From a virus, in the IMG/VR virus record IMGVR_UViG_3300036770_003657, positions 1 to 64,000 of that record: a DNA stretch of 64,000 bases; one strand, 5' to 3'. The notes beneath the pieces were generated by a model. It did not search any database. It saw only the letters and a program-made list of their open reading frames with translations, and had not been told where the DNA came from. Below, piece after piece: positions 1 through 7,750 of the stretch. Numbering within the stretch: the stretch's first letter is position 1; each line of letters starts with the position of its first letter. The position numbers were made by a program, and so were the translations under genes.

Positions 1-21
1 GATGAGATGGAGATGGAATGA
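1..21 (+). CDS. 3' end of a truncated upstream gene
   Basis: The first frame reads through an acidic tail (DEMEME) and stops with TGA at 19-21. That stop overlaps the next start codon as ATGA, the coupling used throughout this cluster. The rest of the gene is outside the window, so nothing can be said about its function. Confidence 0.5.
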   Translation, partial: DEMEME

Positions 22-200
22 TGAACAAACGAATTCAAAAACTTTTTAACGAGGCTGGTTTTCATCAGCCGGAAATGGAACGACTTGGTATTGAAGACAA
101 GTTTGAAAAGTTCGCCGAGTTGATTGTCAGGGAATGTGCCAGCAAGGTCACCCGCAATGAAGCATTGAATATCTTTGAACATTTCGGAGTTGAAGAATGA
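18..200 (+). CDS. Small phage protein, MNxRI...KFAELIVRECA family (copy 1)
   Basis: A 60-residue protein that opens with MNKRIQKL, has a central KFAELIVREC segment and ends in HFGVEE. Five other genes in the window share this layout (351-539, 727-951, 948-1130, 2348-2539, 18936-19160), so it is one of six paralogues. I recognise the pattern as a recurrent small protein of T4-like marine phages, but its function is unknown. The start overlaps the upstream stop; ATG at 21 is an equally possible start. It is predicted soluble and helical. Confidence 0.8.
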   Translation: MMNKRIQKLFNEAGFHQPEMERLGIEDKFEKFAELIVRECASKVTRNEALNIFEHFGVEE

Positions 201-370
201 ACAAATATATATGGAAAATAACAGTGGGCAAAACTTATGTGGGAATGGCTGACACAGAGGACAGATTTAAGTTGTTGGCAGAAGCAGTAGACAATGGAAT
301 TATCCCTGCTGACTATAACATAACCGATGTGAAAATGGAGATCATAAAAAATGAACAAACGAATTCTTGA
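197..370 (+). CDS. Hypothetical protein, 57 aa
   Basis: This reading frame begins at an ATG overlapping the TGA of the preceding gene (ATGA) and runs 57 codons (MNKYIWKITVGKTYVGMADT at the start) to TGA at 368-370, overlapping the next family member by 20 bases. The coupling and the filling of the gap between two family genes support it as real. No recognisable domain is present. Confidence 0.7.
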   Translation: MNKYIWKITVGKTYVGMADTEDRFKLLAEAVDNGIIPADYNITDVKMEIIKNEQTNS

Positions 371-539
371 ATTGGCTAAACAATGTGGTTATTGGTCCGG
401 CCAGACTATCGAGATGAATGATGTTGGTATTGAAAAGTTCGCCGAGTTGATTGTCAGGGAATGTGCTGATATTGTTGATAGGGCAGAACCATATAAGGCC
501 AATGACTTGATATTAAAACATTTCGGAATTGAAGAATGA
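351..539 (+). CDS. Small phage protein, KFAELIVRECA family (copy 2)
   Basis: A 62-residue paralogue: MNKRILELAKQCG start, KFAELIVRECADIV core, HFGIEE end. Residues between core and tail vary between copies, while start, core and tail are conserved, suggesting a shared fold with a variable middle. The start lies inside the end of the previous gene. Confidence 0.8.
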   Translation: MNKRILELAKQCGYWSGQTIEMNDVGIEKFAELIVRECADIVDRAEPYKANDLILKHFGIEE

Positions 540-631
540 AAGTGTTTTGGTTGACCTGTGCGGAATGTGCCATGACAGAACCAATGCAACCATGTGAGGC
601 ATGTTCCAATCGCAGTGCCCAAGGAATGTAA
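536..631 (+). CDS. Tiny double-CxxC protein, 31 aa
   Basis: Starts at an ATG overlapping the previous TGA and encodes 31 residues with Cys pairs at residues 8/11 and 20/23 (CAEC and CEAC), a spacing that could bind one zinc ion as a minimal zinc ribbon. Its reality rests on the ATGA coupling and the paired cysteines; its function is unknown. Confidence 0.55.
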   Translation: MKVFWLTCAECAMTEPMQPCEACSNRSAQGM

Positions 632-632
632 A

Positions 633-716
633 ATGAACGAGATTGGTTTGGCACTGCTGGCCTGTTATGTGATAGGTTTTGTCACTGGTTTTGTTTGGGG
701 CTGGCCTAAGAATTAG
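633..716 (+). CDS. Tiny membrane protein, 27 aa
   Basis: This 27-codon frame begins two bases after the preceding stop and is almost entirely one hydrophobic segment (IGLALLACYVIGFVTGFVWG) ending in WPKN. It is probably a single-pass inner-membrane miniprotein. Evidence is limited to position in a tightly packed operon and the hydrophobic profile. Confidence 0.5.
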   Translation: MNEIGLALLACYVIGFVTGFVWGWPKN

Positions 717-726
717 GATTAGAAGA

Positions 727-951
727 ATGAACGAACGAATTCGAGAACTTGCTGAACAGGCTTGGGCCCAACGAGAGCTGATATCCAAAACTAAACCATT
801 AGACGATGCTTTTACAGAAAAATTGGCTGAACTTATTGTATGTGAATGTGCTGATCTATTCAAAAATGTATTGATCAGTATTGAAACAGAACATGGACAC
901 CAATCAGTTATGGCATCAAAGTTTATCAAAGACCATTTTGGTATAGAATGA
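727..951 (+). CDS. Small phage protein, KFAELIVRECA family (copy 3)
   Basis: A 74-residue paralogue beginning MNERIRELAEQA, with the core KLAELIVCECADLF and the end DHFGIE. The chosen ATG has the purine-rich sequence AGAAGA just upstream, and the next gene overlaps the stop (ATGA). It is most similar in its first 12 residues to the copy at 18936-19160, whose N-terminus is identical there. Confidence 0.8.
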   Translation: MNERIRELAEQAWAQRELISKTKPLDDAFTEKLAELIVCECADLFKNVLISIETEHGHQSVMASKFIKDHFGIE

Positions 952-1130
952 AAATTATCCACGACATTGCTCAAAAAGCACAGATATCTGAAGTAGATGA
1001 CTTTATAATATTCTTTGCTGAACTCATAGCTGAAGAATGTTGTGACATAGCAGAAGCAGCACAAGAAGTAGGATTACCCGCAGCACCAATCATACGCAGA
1101 CACTTTGGACTATTGGAGAAAAGACAATGA
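948..1130 (+). CDS. Divergent member of the KFAELIVRECA family (copy 4)
   Basis: Sixty residues: the MNxRI start has become MKIIHDIAQKA, but FFAELIAEECCDIAEAA and RRHFGL match the family core and tail. It is coupled to neighbours at both ends by ATGA overlaps. Function unknown. Confidence 0.75.
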   Translation: MKIIHDIAQKAQISEVDDFIIFFAELIAEECCDIAEAAQEVGLPAAPIIRRHFGLLEKRQ

Positions 1131-1327
1131 CTATTGAAACTTACAATCGCAAGGCCCGTTTTGCTGAACTTAAACCATATGATCACTTGGCAGATGTCAA
1201 TGACTTTATGGAAGTCTGCGAATGGCACAATGGTGAAGGATTTGATGTGACCATAAACAATCGTGTTACATCATACACTTGGGGACAATGGGAATGTCTA
1301 CAGGTATTGGTAAATTATAAGAGGTGA
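1127..1327 (+). CDS. Hypothetical protein, 66 aa
   Basis: A small soluble protein with several aromatic residues (CEWHNGEGFDV, YTWGQWECLQV). Start overlaps the previous TGA. No family recognised. It belongs to the same coupled transcription unit as its neighbours. Confidence 0.7.
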   Translation: MTIETYNRKARFAELKPYDHLADVNDFMEVCEWHNGEGFDVTINNRVTSYTWGQWECLQVLVNYKR

Positions 1328-1329
1328 AT

Positions 1330-1779
1330 ATGACCAATGAACAGATCAGAGAACAAGATTTAGCCAATCAAAAATCTTTGGCCTTTCCACAGATTGGAGA
1401 CTATTGGCACGAAATGTTCTGTCCCTACTTTGTCATAGTTAACAAGGAAGGTGATAAATTCCGTGTACTCAGTTGTTTGGGTGGCCCTAAAAGTTTCACT
1501 CGTAAGCATGAACTGAACGCACGACTTGAAGTTGATAGTGGTCATTGGGGCTTTGACTACTCTAAGAGTATGCTGGTTGATTATGAATGGATTAGAAAGA
1601 CTGTTACCTACGAGAGTATTGACGGCTTTGTAGCAGATGTAGTCAATACACCAAAGACTCAACATATAGCAGAAGAATGGCGTAAGCACTTCGCACAGGA
1701 CTTGCGTAAACAATTGGCGGATCTCCAAAACCAATATGAAGAATTTACTGGATGGAAATATCTAAAGGAACCGATATGA
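1330..1779 (+). CDS. Hypothetical protein, 150 aa
   Basis: The ATG at 1330 is preferred over an in-frame GTG at 1324 because AGAGGTG lies just upstream of the ATG. The middle part (YFVIVNKEGDKFRVLSCLGG) looks like a small beta-rich domain and the last third is helical (AEEWRKHFAQDLRKQLADL). No family recognised. Confidence 0.75.
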   Translation: MTNEQIREQDLANQKSLAFPQIGDYWHEMFCPYFVIVNKEGDKFRVLSCLGGPKSFTRKHELNARLEVDSGHWGFDYSKSMLVDYEWIRKTVTYESIDGFVADVVNTPKTQHIAEEWRKHFAQDLRKQLADLQNQYEEFTGWKYLKEPI

Positions 1780-2099
1780 CCAAAATCGTAATTAATCGTT
1801 GCTTTGGTGGATTTGGTCTAGGAGAATTGGCCATGGTGGAAATTGCTGATCGTAAGGGTTGGACCTTGGTTCAAAAAGGTAGATCCAATTACTTCAAAAG
1901 TCCAGAAGATGAGTTCGCAGACTACGATATCCCACGAGATGACCCAGATCTTGTAGCCACTGTGGAGATGATGGGCGAACATAGTTGGGGCCCATATGCT
2001 GAATTGCTCATAGTAGAAATACCCGATGATGTAGAATGGGTAATTGAAGAATACGATGGTAGAGAATGGATAGCAGAACGACATAGATGTTGGCCTTGA
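1776..2099 (+). CDS. Hypothetical protein, 107 aa
   Basis: Opens MTKIVINRCFGGFGLG and contains many acidic and aromatic residues (VEIPDDVEWVIEEYDGREWI). The N-terminal INRCFGGFGLS-type start recurs in phage and bacterial hypothetical proteins; the function is not known to me. AAGGAA precedes the chosen ATG, which overlaps the stop of the gene before. Confidence 0.75.
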   Translation: MTKIVINRCFGGFGLGELAMVEIADRKGWTLVQKGRSNYFKSPEDEFADYDIPRDDPDLVATVEMMGEHSWGPYAELLIVEIPDDVEWVIEEYDGREWIAERHRCWP

Positions 2100-2287
2100 A
2101 TAACATCATTAGAATTTGGGCAAGAGCCACTGGTCACTTGATGGGGGAGACTGATGAGGATCGTCCCCGTGTACCAGTATTATCATTACGGGAAGCAAGA
2201 ATAGCCCTATTCCTAAAAACATTTTGGGTAGCCATTCACGTCATAACCTGTTGTTTTATCATAGCCAACATAATTCATCATTGGTAA
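2087..2287 (+). CDS. Small C-terminally anchored membrane protein, 66 aa
   Basis: About 40 polar residues are followed by one hydrophobic helix (FWVAIHVITCCFIIANIIHH) at the C-terminus, suggesting a tail-anchored inner-membrane protein. Overlaps the end of the preceding gene. Last gene of the first transcription unit; a promoter follows. Confidence 0.6.
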   Translation: MLALNNIIRIWARATGHLMGETDEDRPRVPVLSLREARIALFLKTFWVAIHVITCCFIIANIIHHW

Positions 2288-2290
2288 TAG

Positions 2291-2319
2291 TTGACAGCAT
2301 ACAGGACCTGTTGTATACT
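2291..2319 (+). promoter_or_regulatory. Sigma70-type promoter
   Basis: TTGACA (2291-2296), 17-bp spacer, TATACT (2314-2319), followed by AAAGGAG before the ATG at 2348. It starts the second cluster of small genes. Confidence 0.8.
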
Positions 2320-2347
2320 GTACTTACAGTAAACAAAGGAGCCACAA

Positions 2348-2539
2348 ATGAACAATCGTATCCAAGAACTCATGAAGCAGGCCAATCTCCAACCTTACTA
2401 TGATTCACAAGAAAAAGATATAGAAAAATTCGCCCTATTGATTGTTCAAGAATGTGCCGATATTGTTAGGCATATTAATTGTCAAGGTACTGACTTAGGC
2501 ACTATTATAGAAAGGAGAGTGTTAGGTGAGCGGCTATAA
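2348..2539 (+). CDS. Small phage protein, KFAELIVRECA family (copy 5)
   Basis: Sixty-three residues: MNNRIQELMKQA, then KFALLIVQECADIVRH. The tail differs (RRVLGERL instead of HFGxE), apparently because the 3' end was altered near the join with the next gene. First gene behind its own consensus promoter, with AAAGGAG upstream. Confidence 0.8.
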   Translation: MNNRIQELMKQANLQPYYDSQEKDIEKFALLIVQECADIVRHINCQGTDLGTIIERRVLGERL

Positions 2540-2876
2540 TCTTATACGCAAAATACGATACCTCGAGGAAGAATGTCATAAAATAGGCTTCCAAATATGC
2601 CAAGCTCAACATTTTTATCAAGAGTTTGGTGATGTTGTAGCACTAAAACCTAGAGATGACTGCCTTCCTGTATATAGTAGAGATGCTGAACTATTTGTTG
2701 GTACTATACAGGATTTGGAGCGTTGGGTACAGGGTTTCCACTTTGCCCGTAAATACGATAGTCTACTCCTAGGCAATAAACACGATGCTCTACGTGATCG
2801 TAAGGAGCAGGACTATAGAAACAAGGTATTGATTAAGAAAATAAAAGGTGAGGACATTGGGCAAGAAAACTACTAA
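2526..2876 (+). CDS. Hypothetical protein, 116 aa
   Basis: GTG start within the end of the previous gene. The protein is helical and charged; GTIQDLERWVQGFHFARKYDSLL is the most distinctive stretch, and proteins of this type occur in T4-like phages of marine bacteria as conserved hypotheticals. Function unknown. Confidence 0.75.
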   Translation: MSGYNLIRKIRYLEEECHKIGFQICQAQHFYQEFGDVVALKPRDDCLPVYSRDAELFVGTIQDLERWVQGFHFARKYDSLLLGNKHDALRDRKEQDYRNKVLIKKIKGEDIGQENY

Positions 2877-3216
2877 ACAACCTAATAGGTTCCTTGTCGT
2901 ATGGGATATGTATGGTTTGGAGAGTGTGACCAATCTTACCAGTTTGGATAAACAATATATTTGGAATGCTCTAAAGGATGGTAAAGACGAAGCTTACAAT
3001 AAGGCTATGAACACTGTGAGATATTTTATTCTACGTGCTCGTACCAATACACAAAGATGCTATGAGATTTATACAATAGATGTAGATCCAGAAGTTAGTG
3101 TGGATGAAATTACTGGTATGTTTGAATCAGATCCACAGGGCAGTGCTGAACTTATTCGTAGTAGGGGCAACTTATTACACAGTGATCGTAGCAATCGTAA
3201 ACAGGTGATATCTTGA
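2857..3216 (+). CDS. Hypothetical protein, 119 aa
   Basis: The TTG at 2857 is preferred because AGGTGAGG lies just upstream; GTG at 2848 in the same frame would add three residues. The N-terminal part (RFLVVWDMYGLESVTNL) reads as a beta strand followed by a helix, as in other conserved phage hypotheticals. No catalytic motif is visible. Overlaps the previous gene. Confidence 0.7.
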   Translation: MGKKTTKQPNRFLVVWDMYGLESVTNLTSLDKQYIWNALKDGKDEAYNKAMNTVRYFILRARTNTQRCYEIYTIDVDPEVSVDEITGMFESDPQGSAELIRSRGNLLHSDRSNRKQVIS

Positions 3217-3446
3217 AAAAGTTTAGGCCACAGGAGTATTGTAAGTTTAAAAAGCACAAATACGGACCGCTTGGTCCTTATAATTGGCTTAAATGCTATG
3301 ATCTTACGCTCGAAAATTACTTGAATCGTGTAGAGGGTATACTACACTATAGGCACTACCACGCACCTAAACCCATTAGACTGAAATGGCATAGTGCTTG
3401 GCTGAGAATGGAACAACGCAGATATAGTAAAAAGGATAGAGTATGA
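3213..3446 (+). CDS. Basic hypothetical protein, 77 aa
   Basis: TTG start overlapping the previous stop, with AGGTGATA upstream. Very rich in Lys, Arg, His and Tyr (HYRHYHAPKPIRLKWHSAW), so it may contact nucleic acid, but no known domain is visible. Confidence 0.65.
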   Translation: MKKFRPQEYCKFKKHKYGPLGPYNWLKCYDLTLENYLNRVEGILHYRHYHAPKPIRLKWHSAWLRMEQRRYSKKDRV

Positions 3447-3637
3447 GAATAATGATTGATCCCTTAGATGGTTGGAAGTATGACTTCCCCAAAGAGTATG
3501 ACCCAGATCGAGATGGTAGTGACTTTATGGCTTGGCTCTTACGGGAGGGCTATCCACAAACTATGATTGATCGTAGTATTGAATTATATGGCGGAGAGTT
3601 TAAATATCGTAGTTGGATAGTGGAAAAGGATCTTTGA
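3443..3637 (+). CDS. Hypothetical protein, 64 aa
   Basis: ATGA-coupled at its start and sharing its last base with the next ATG. Acidic N-terminal half (DFPKEYDPDRDGSDFMAWLL). No recognised domain. Confidence 0.65.
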   Translation: MRIMIDPLDGWKYDFPKEYDPDRDGSDFMAWLLREGYPQTMIDRSIELYGGEFKYRSWIVEKDL

Positions 3638-3858
3638 TGAATGGCCAATTACGCATTATTGCTGAACGTGCCTGTAGACAAATTGACTTGACCTATCCTG
3701 GAGATGCCTTACCCACTGCCATTGCTCAACACTTACTCAAAGACTTGTACGAAGAATTGGGTAAACTTAAATGGGCGGGTGAGGATGAAGGGTGGGACAA
3801 GGCCATAAAGGCTGTTAGAGAAGAACTAAGCATACGTTATGGAGTGAGAGTAAAATGA
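3637..3858 (+). CDS. Hypothetical protein, 73 aa
   Basis: The start at 3637 overlaps the TGA of the gene before (TGATG). Helical protein with a WAGEDEGWDKAIKAVREEL segment. Function unknown. An upstream in-frame ATG at 3613 lies inside the preceding gene and is less likely. Confidence 0.65.
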   Translation: MNGQLRIIAERACRQIDLTYPGDALPTAIAQHLLKDLYEELGKLKWAGEDEGWDKAIKAVREELSIRYGVRVK

Positions 3859-4208
3859 TTGAACTATTAATATTATTCGTAGGATTTTGTCTAGGTTCAG
3901 TGTTTGGTTATATGAAAGGTACTGGCAGTATTATAGACCTGTTTATCAAACATCCAGAAGAATTGGACAAACTAAAAAGGCAGTTAGACAATTTGCCTAA
4001 ACCTAAAGAAACACCTAAAGAACAAGAGGTTATGACTATAGAACGTCATGGAGATGAACTATATGCTTTTACAGTCAATGGAGACTTTCTAGCACAGGCT
4101 CCTAGTATGACTCTATTACTGACACGTATTGAACAACGCTTCCCTGGCCGTGTGTTTAAAGGTGAACTCAGTGCTAAGGATGCCAAAGATTTTGGCATTA
4201 TACAATAA
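3855..4208 (+). CDS. Membrane-anchored hypothetical protein, 117 aa
   Basis: Residues 1-20 form a hydrophobic anchor (IELLILFVGFCLGSVFGYM), followed by a proline/lysine linker (KPKETPKEQE) and a compact C-terminal domain ending GRVFKGELSAKDAKDFGIIQ. Likely a single-pass inner-membrane protein with a cytoplasmic or periplasmic domain. Last gene of its unit. Confidence 0.7.
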   Translation: MIELLILFVGFCLGSVFGYMKGTGSIIDLFIKHPEELDKLKRQLDNLPKPKETPKEQEVMTIERHGDELYAFTVNGDFLAQAPSMTLLLTRIEQRFPGRVFKGELSAKDAKDFGIIQ

Positions 4209-4226
4209 TACATTTTACCGTTATAC

Positions 4227-4255
4227 TTGATCTACAGGTCTAGCTGTAGTATACT
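4227..4255 (+). promoter_or_regulatory. Sigma70-type promoter with the GGTCTAGCTGT box in its spacer
   Basis: TTGATC (4227-4232), 17-bp spacer, TATACT (4250-4255). The spacer contains GGTCTAGCTGT (4237-4247), an 11-mer found three more times at 9.0-9.2 kb. Drives the helix-turn-helix gene. Confidence 0.7.
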
Positions 4256-4279
4256 AGGTATACTAAACAAGGAGATGTT

Positions 4280-4543
4280 ATGAAACTTTTTAACCCAGAA
4301 ACCAAAACCTATAGCGTATTTAAATACCTCTATGAAGGCAATGCTCTTACTACTGTAGAAGCAGAACAACGCTTCAACGTAAAGAACCTTCGTGCTGAAG
4401 TCAGTCGTATCCGTCAAGGTGGATATGCTGTATACAGCCAGACTCGTAAGGGTACTGACACCACTGAATACGTTATTGGTAAGCCCAGCCGTGAAATCGT
4501 TGCTCTTGGCTATAAGGCAAAATCAATGGGTATCACACTTTAA
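4280..4543 (+). CDS. Helix-turn-helix DNA-binding protein, 87 aa
   Basis: Residues 13-50 (VFKYLYEGNALTTVEAEQRF, then a second helix NLRAEVSRIRQGG) fit a winged-helix/HTH domain: helix, turn, recognition helix, then a beta wing (YAVYSQTRKG...EYVIGKPS). Lone gene with its own promoter, an excellent ribosome site (AAGGAG) and a terminator, typical of a phage transcription regulator. Its target is unknown; the palindromes and 11-mer boxes described elsewhere are candidates. Confidence 0.75.
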   Translation: MKLFNPETKTYSVFKYLYEGNALTTVEAEQRFNVKNLRAEVSRIRQGGYAVYSQTRKGTDTTEYVIGKPSREIVALGYKAKSMGITL

Positions 4544-4567
4544 TCTAGATAACTAGAATAAAGCACA

Positions 4568-4591
4568 GGGGGCTTAGGCCCCTTTCATTTT
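4568..4591 (+). terminator. Rho-independent terminator
   Basis: Stem GGGGC (4569-4573)/GCCCC (4578-4582) with a TTAG loop, followed by a T-rich tract. Ends the HTH unit immediately before the glycosyltransferase cluster. Confidence 0.8.
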
Positions 4592-5329
4592 ATGTTAAAA
4601 CTATTCTATCATATACATAGCACAGGCGATCAATACGGAGACTTATTCTTCGTAGACGAACAAATTAAAAGACTTCAATACAGCGAACTCATAGACGCTG
4701 CCAGTGTACATGCCGTTATTACAGGTCCTAGCACAGACGCACTATGGCACCTTGTTGATCGTAGTCGAAAGATACGCATACTAGAACACGTAGAAACACA
4801 CAGTGATCCCATGTACGAAGGACGTACACTACAACATCTTTACAACGATGTCACAGAAGATGATATAGTCATCTACATACACACAAAAGGTATTAGCTAT
4901 CTTGTGGGTAATCGTACTGTGGCAGGATCATTTACTGCTAGACACGTTAAGGCTATCAATGGATGGCGTGAGGATATGGAATATAATATTATTGACTGTT
5001 GGCAGGATAGGCTTAAGGATATGAGTATTTATCAAACACAAGGATGCTTCCTTAAGAATGAACCATGGAGGCACTATATGGGTAATATGTGGTGGGCACA
5101 GGGTAGATATATTCGAAGCTTGCCCAATCCCGTTACATTTCCCGTCTTACCCTATCCTGGTATGGAATACGAAGAAACTAGACCAGAACGTATGAGATAT
5201 GAACAATGGATATTACTGAATAATGGTATGCACAATGATCTCAAACCATATCCCTATGATGCTGTGAAAAATCAACCAGGATATTCAACAGCATTTACTC
5301 CATATGAGGATGATATAAGCACACTATGA
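4592..5329 (+). CDS. Glycosyltransferase-like protein, paralogue 1 of 4
   Basis: 245 residues. Shares with the next three genes: FYHIHSTG start, an EGRTLxxLY segment, YIHTKGISYL near residue 100, AINGWREDMEY, a YMGNMWWAxGRYIR segment and an acidic YEDD end. HTKG followed by GNxWW is a pattern seen in phage and bacterial glycosyltransferases of the RgpF-like/nucleotide-sugar type. It probably adds sugars to phage DNA, a virion protein or host surface glycan; the acceptor cannot be told. No clear ribosome site: the ATG sits directly behind the terminator. Confidence 0.7.
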   Translation: MLKLFYHIHSTGDQYGDLFFVDEQIKRLQYSELIDAASVHAVITGPSTDALWHLVDRSRKIRILEHVETHSDPMYEGRTLQHLYNDVTEDDIVIYIHTKGISYLVGNRTVAGSFTARHVKAINGWREDMEYNIIDCWQDRLKDMSIYQTQGCFLKNEPWRHYMGNMWWAQGRYIRSLPNPVTFPVLPYPGMEYEETRPERMRYEQWILLNNGMHNDLKPYPYDAVKNQPGYSTAFTPYEDDISTL

Positions 5330-6159
5330 TAAAAATATTCTATCATATCTATACTAGTAAACATCGTAAGATAGGACTGCTTATGGTGGATAATCAAATA
5401 CGTCGTATGCAACGCAGTGGATTATGGCAAAGAGCAGATGAAATCAATTGTGTAATAGTTGGTCCCTATGCTGATGACATAGAAGAATTAGTTAACCTAC
5501 ATGGTAAGATACGTATATTGGAAAAGAGCTATGACGACAAGGAATTAGAGTTTGAAGGACGCACACTAAAACATCTTTGGCGCATGACCAATCCAGAAGA
5601 TAAGGTATTATATTTTCATACTAAAGGTATTAGCTATGTCACAGCAGAGAATAGAATAAATGGCATATATGTAAGCCCACGTAATGTACGTGCCATAAAT
5701 GGATGGCGTCATGCACTAGAATATTTCGCTATTGATGATTGGCAATGGCAGGTCAGTGGATTGGGCACTGCTTATCACACTGTGGGTATTATGTTATTAT
5801 TTTGGCCCTTTTATATGTATGCTGGCAACTTTTGGTGGGCCAGTGGACATCATATTAGGCAGCAGGCTGAACCTATAGTATGGCCTGGACATGACTATGA
5901 CGCACGTAAAGAAGAAGATAGCATAGATACTAATCCATTAACCATAAGTCGTATGCGACACGAACAATGGATCTTTAGCAACAGAGATCATAGCTACTAT
6001 CATTGCCTATTCAGTCAATTAGATAAACCCAAAGATGACGAGTATCACTTGTGTAATAGTTTTTGGTTATATGAGGATGATCTTACTCCCCATGTAATAA
6101 ATGATAGACGTTGGCTGAACCTACACTTTCGCCATAACCAACCACCTCCCCCTGTATAA
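5326..6159 (+). CDS. Glycosyltransferase-like protein, paralogue 2 of 4
   Basis: 277 residues, ATGA-coupled to paralogue 1. Conserved blocks: FYHIYTSKH, EGRTLKHLW, YFHTKGISYV, RAINGWRHALEYF, YAGNFWWASGHHIR. A longer, more acidic region follows the GNFWW block, and the tail WLYEDDL aligns with the other copies. Copies 2 and 4 resemble each other most (AINxWRHALEY), as do copies 1 and 3. Confidence 0.7.
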   Translation: MIKIFYHIYTSKHRKIGLLMVDNQIRRMQRSGLWQRADEINCVIVGPYADDIEELVNLHGKIRILEKSYDDKELEFEGRTLKHLWRMTNPEDKVLYFHTKGISYVTAENRINGIYVSPRNVRAINGWRHALEYFAIDDWQWQVSGLGTAYHTVGIMLLFWPFYMYAGNFWWASGHHIRQQAEPIVWPGHDYDARKEEDSIDTNPLTISRMRHEQWIFSNRDHSYYHCLFSQLDKPKDDEYHLCNSFWLYEDDLTPHVINDRRWLNLHFRHNQPPPPV

Positions 6160-6174
6160 TAGGATACATACTGT

Positions 6175-6933
6175 ATGGCAACTAAACTATATTATCACGT
6201 ATACACCAGCGCTGATGTTGTAATGAATCAGTGGCTTATAGACGATCAAATCAAACGACTACAATGGAAAAACCTAGCAGGCAACGTGGAATGCTACTGT
6301 ACTATCAGTGGCTATAACGTATTCCCTGCACTGGATCTAATCAATAAACATCGTAGTTGGCTTAAGGTATTAGAGTGGGAAGAAGACGATCCACACGGTG
6401 AGTTTGAAGGACGCACGCTCAAATACTTGTATAGAGATGCACAACCAGGTGATCGCATTTTTTATATGCACACAAAGGGTATTAGCTTTCTCAGTGGCTT
6501 TAGAAATTGGGGAGATGATAACTATCAATTTGGTGCCCGTAATGTAAAGGCTCTAACCAGTTGGCGTCTTGTTATGGAGACTACTCTGCTTGATGTATGG
6601 ACTCAACGTGTTAGGGAATTAGATACTTGTGACAGCATAGGCTGTTATTACTTAGAAGATCCATTTCCTCACTATATGGGCAACTTCTGGTGGACCACAG
6701 GCGATCATATACGCAGGTTGGAACATCCATTTGAATTTCCACCTTTGGCCTATCCCAATATGATGATACAGGAAACTACCCCAGAACGCATTAGATACGA
6801 ACAATGGCTATTTACCAAGCCAGGCTATCATATCAATGCTAGATCATGGCCTTGGCACATTAGCCCAGATAAAAGAGAGCCAGGATATAGCCCGGGTGTA
6901 AACCCTTACGAGGACGACTTCGCAGCCTACTAA
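6175..6933 (+). CDS. Glycosyltransferase-like protein, paralogue 3 of 4
   Basis: 252 residues with YYHVYTSAD, EGRTLKYLY, YMHTKGISFL, YMGNFWWTTGDHIRRL and NPYEDDF. Its order of blocks and its ending (PGYSPGVNPYEDD) match paralogue 1 (PGYSTAFTPYEDD), indicating duplication of a two-gene unit. No DxD motif is obvious, so the metal dependence is unclear. Confidence 0.7.
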   Translation: MATKLYYHVYTSADVVMNQWLIDDQIKRLQWKNLAGNVECYCTISGYNVFPALDLINKHRSWLKVLEWEEDDPHGEFEGRTLKYLYRDAQPGDRIFYMHTKGISFLSGFRNWGDDNYQFGARNVKALTSWRLVMETTLLDVWTQRVRELDTCDSIGCYYLEDPFPHYMGNFWWTTGDHIRRLEHPFEFPPLAYPNMMIQETTPERIRYEQWLFTKPGYHINARSWPWHISPDKREPGYSPGVNPYEDDFAAY

Positions 6934-6934
6934 T

Positions 6935-7747
6935 ATGATTAGAATATACTATCACATCTATACCAGCAGTCATAAAATATTGAGTCTTAGCTTTGTAGAT
7001 CAACAACTACGCAGGATCTATGTCAGTGGCTTACCTAAATATGCACAATTAAATTGTGTTATACATGGACCCTATCATAAAGACGTAGAAGAAATGGTCA
7101 CACGATACGGCGGATGGAATATTAAGGAAAGTATACCAGAAGATACAGAGGGCCTTAGAGAAACACGTACACTGAGATATCTTTGGACCGAAACACAGTG
7201 GGATGATGCTGTACTATTCCTCCATACTAAAGGTATTAACTATATGAGCGGGGAAAATCGTATACACGGCATAACAATGCCACGTAACCTACGTGCCATA
7301 AACAGTTGGCGTCATGCCTTAGAATACTACAACGTAGACGAATGGTGGCAACGATTCAATAGAATAAAGGACTTGGGTATTGATACAGAAAGCGCCTTTA
7401 TGAACTTAGAACCCTATTGGAACTATTGTGGTAACGTATGGTGGGCCAAGGGCAGTCATATTAGGCTACTACCTGATCCTACTACTATGCAGGGTATTGA
7501 TAAGAAAAACGCAGCCCGTGCTTGGCTGTTTTGGCATAAGGGTAATCATATGAGCGTGTTCCACGTACTGGATAAACCACGTGAAGATGGTAGAGGTGGA
7601 TATGGTACATTTCGTCTACACGAGGATGATCTAATGAAGTATCTCATTGAAGATCGTGATCGTGTCACTGCTAGTAAAGAATTTATTATGACTCCAATGG
7701 CCATGGAAATTGTGGAAAAAGAATTCCTAGCTCGCTCAAATAAATAA
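6935..7747 (+). CDS. Glycosyltransferase-like protein, paralogue 4 of 4
   Basis: 270 residues with YYHIYTSSH, RETRTLRYLW, FLHTKGINYM, RAINSWRHALEYY and YCGNVWWAKGSHIR. It ends with an extra charged helix after the YEDD-equivalent (LHEDDLMKYLIEDRD). Starts one base after the preceding stop, so the four genes form one operon. Confidence 0.7.
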   Translation: MIRIYYHIYTSSHKILSLSFVDQQLRRIYVSGLPKYAQLNCVIHGPYHKDVEEMVTRYGGWNIKESIPEDTEGLRETRTLRYLWTETQWDDAVLFLHTKGINYMSGENRIHGITMPRNLRAINSWRHALEYYNVDEWWQRFNRIKDLGIDTESAFMNLEPYWNYCGNVWWAKGSHIRLLPDPTTMQGIDKKNAARAWLFWHKGNHMSVFHVLDKPREDGRGGYGTFRLHEDDLMKYLIEDRDRVTASKEFIMTPMAMEIVEKEFLARSNK

Positions 7748-7750
7748 ACA

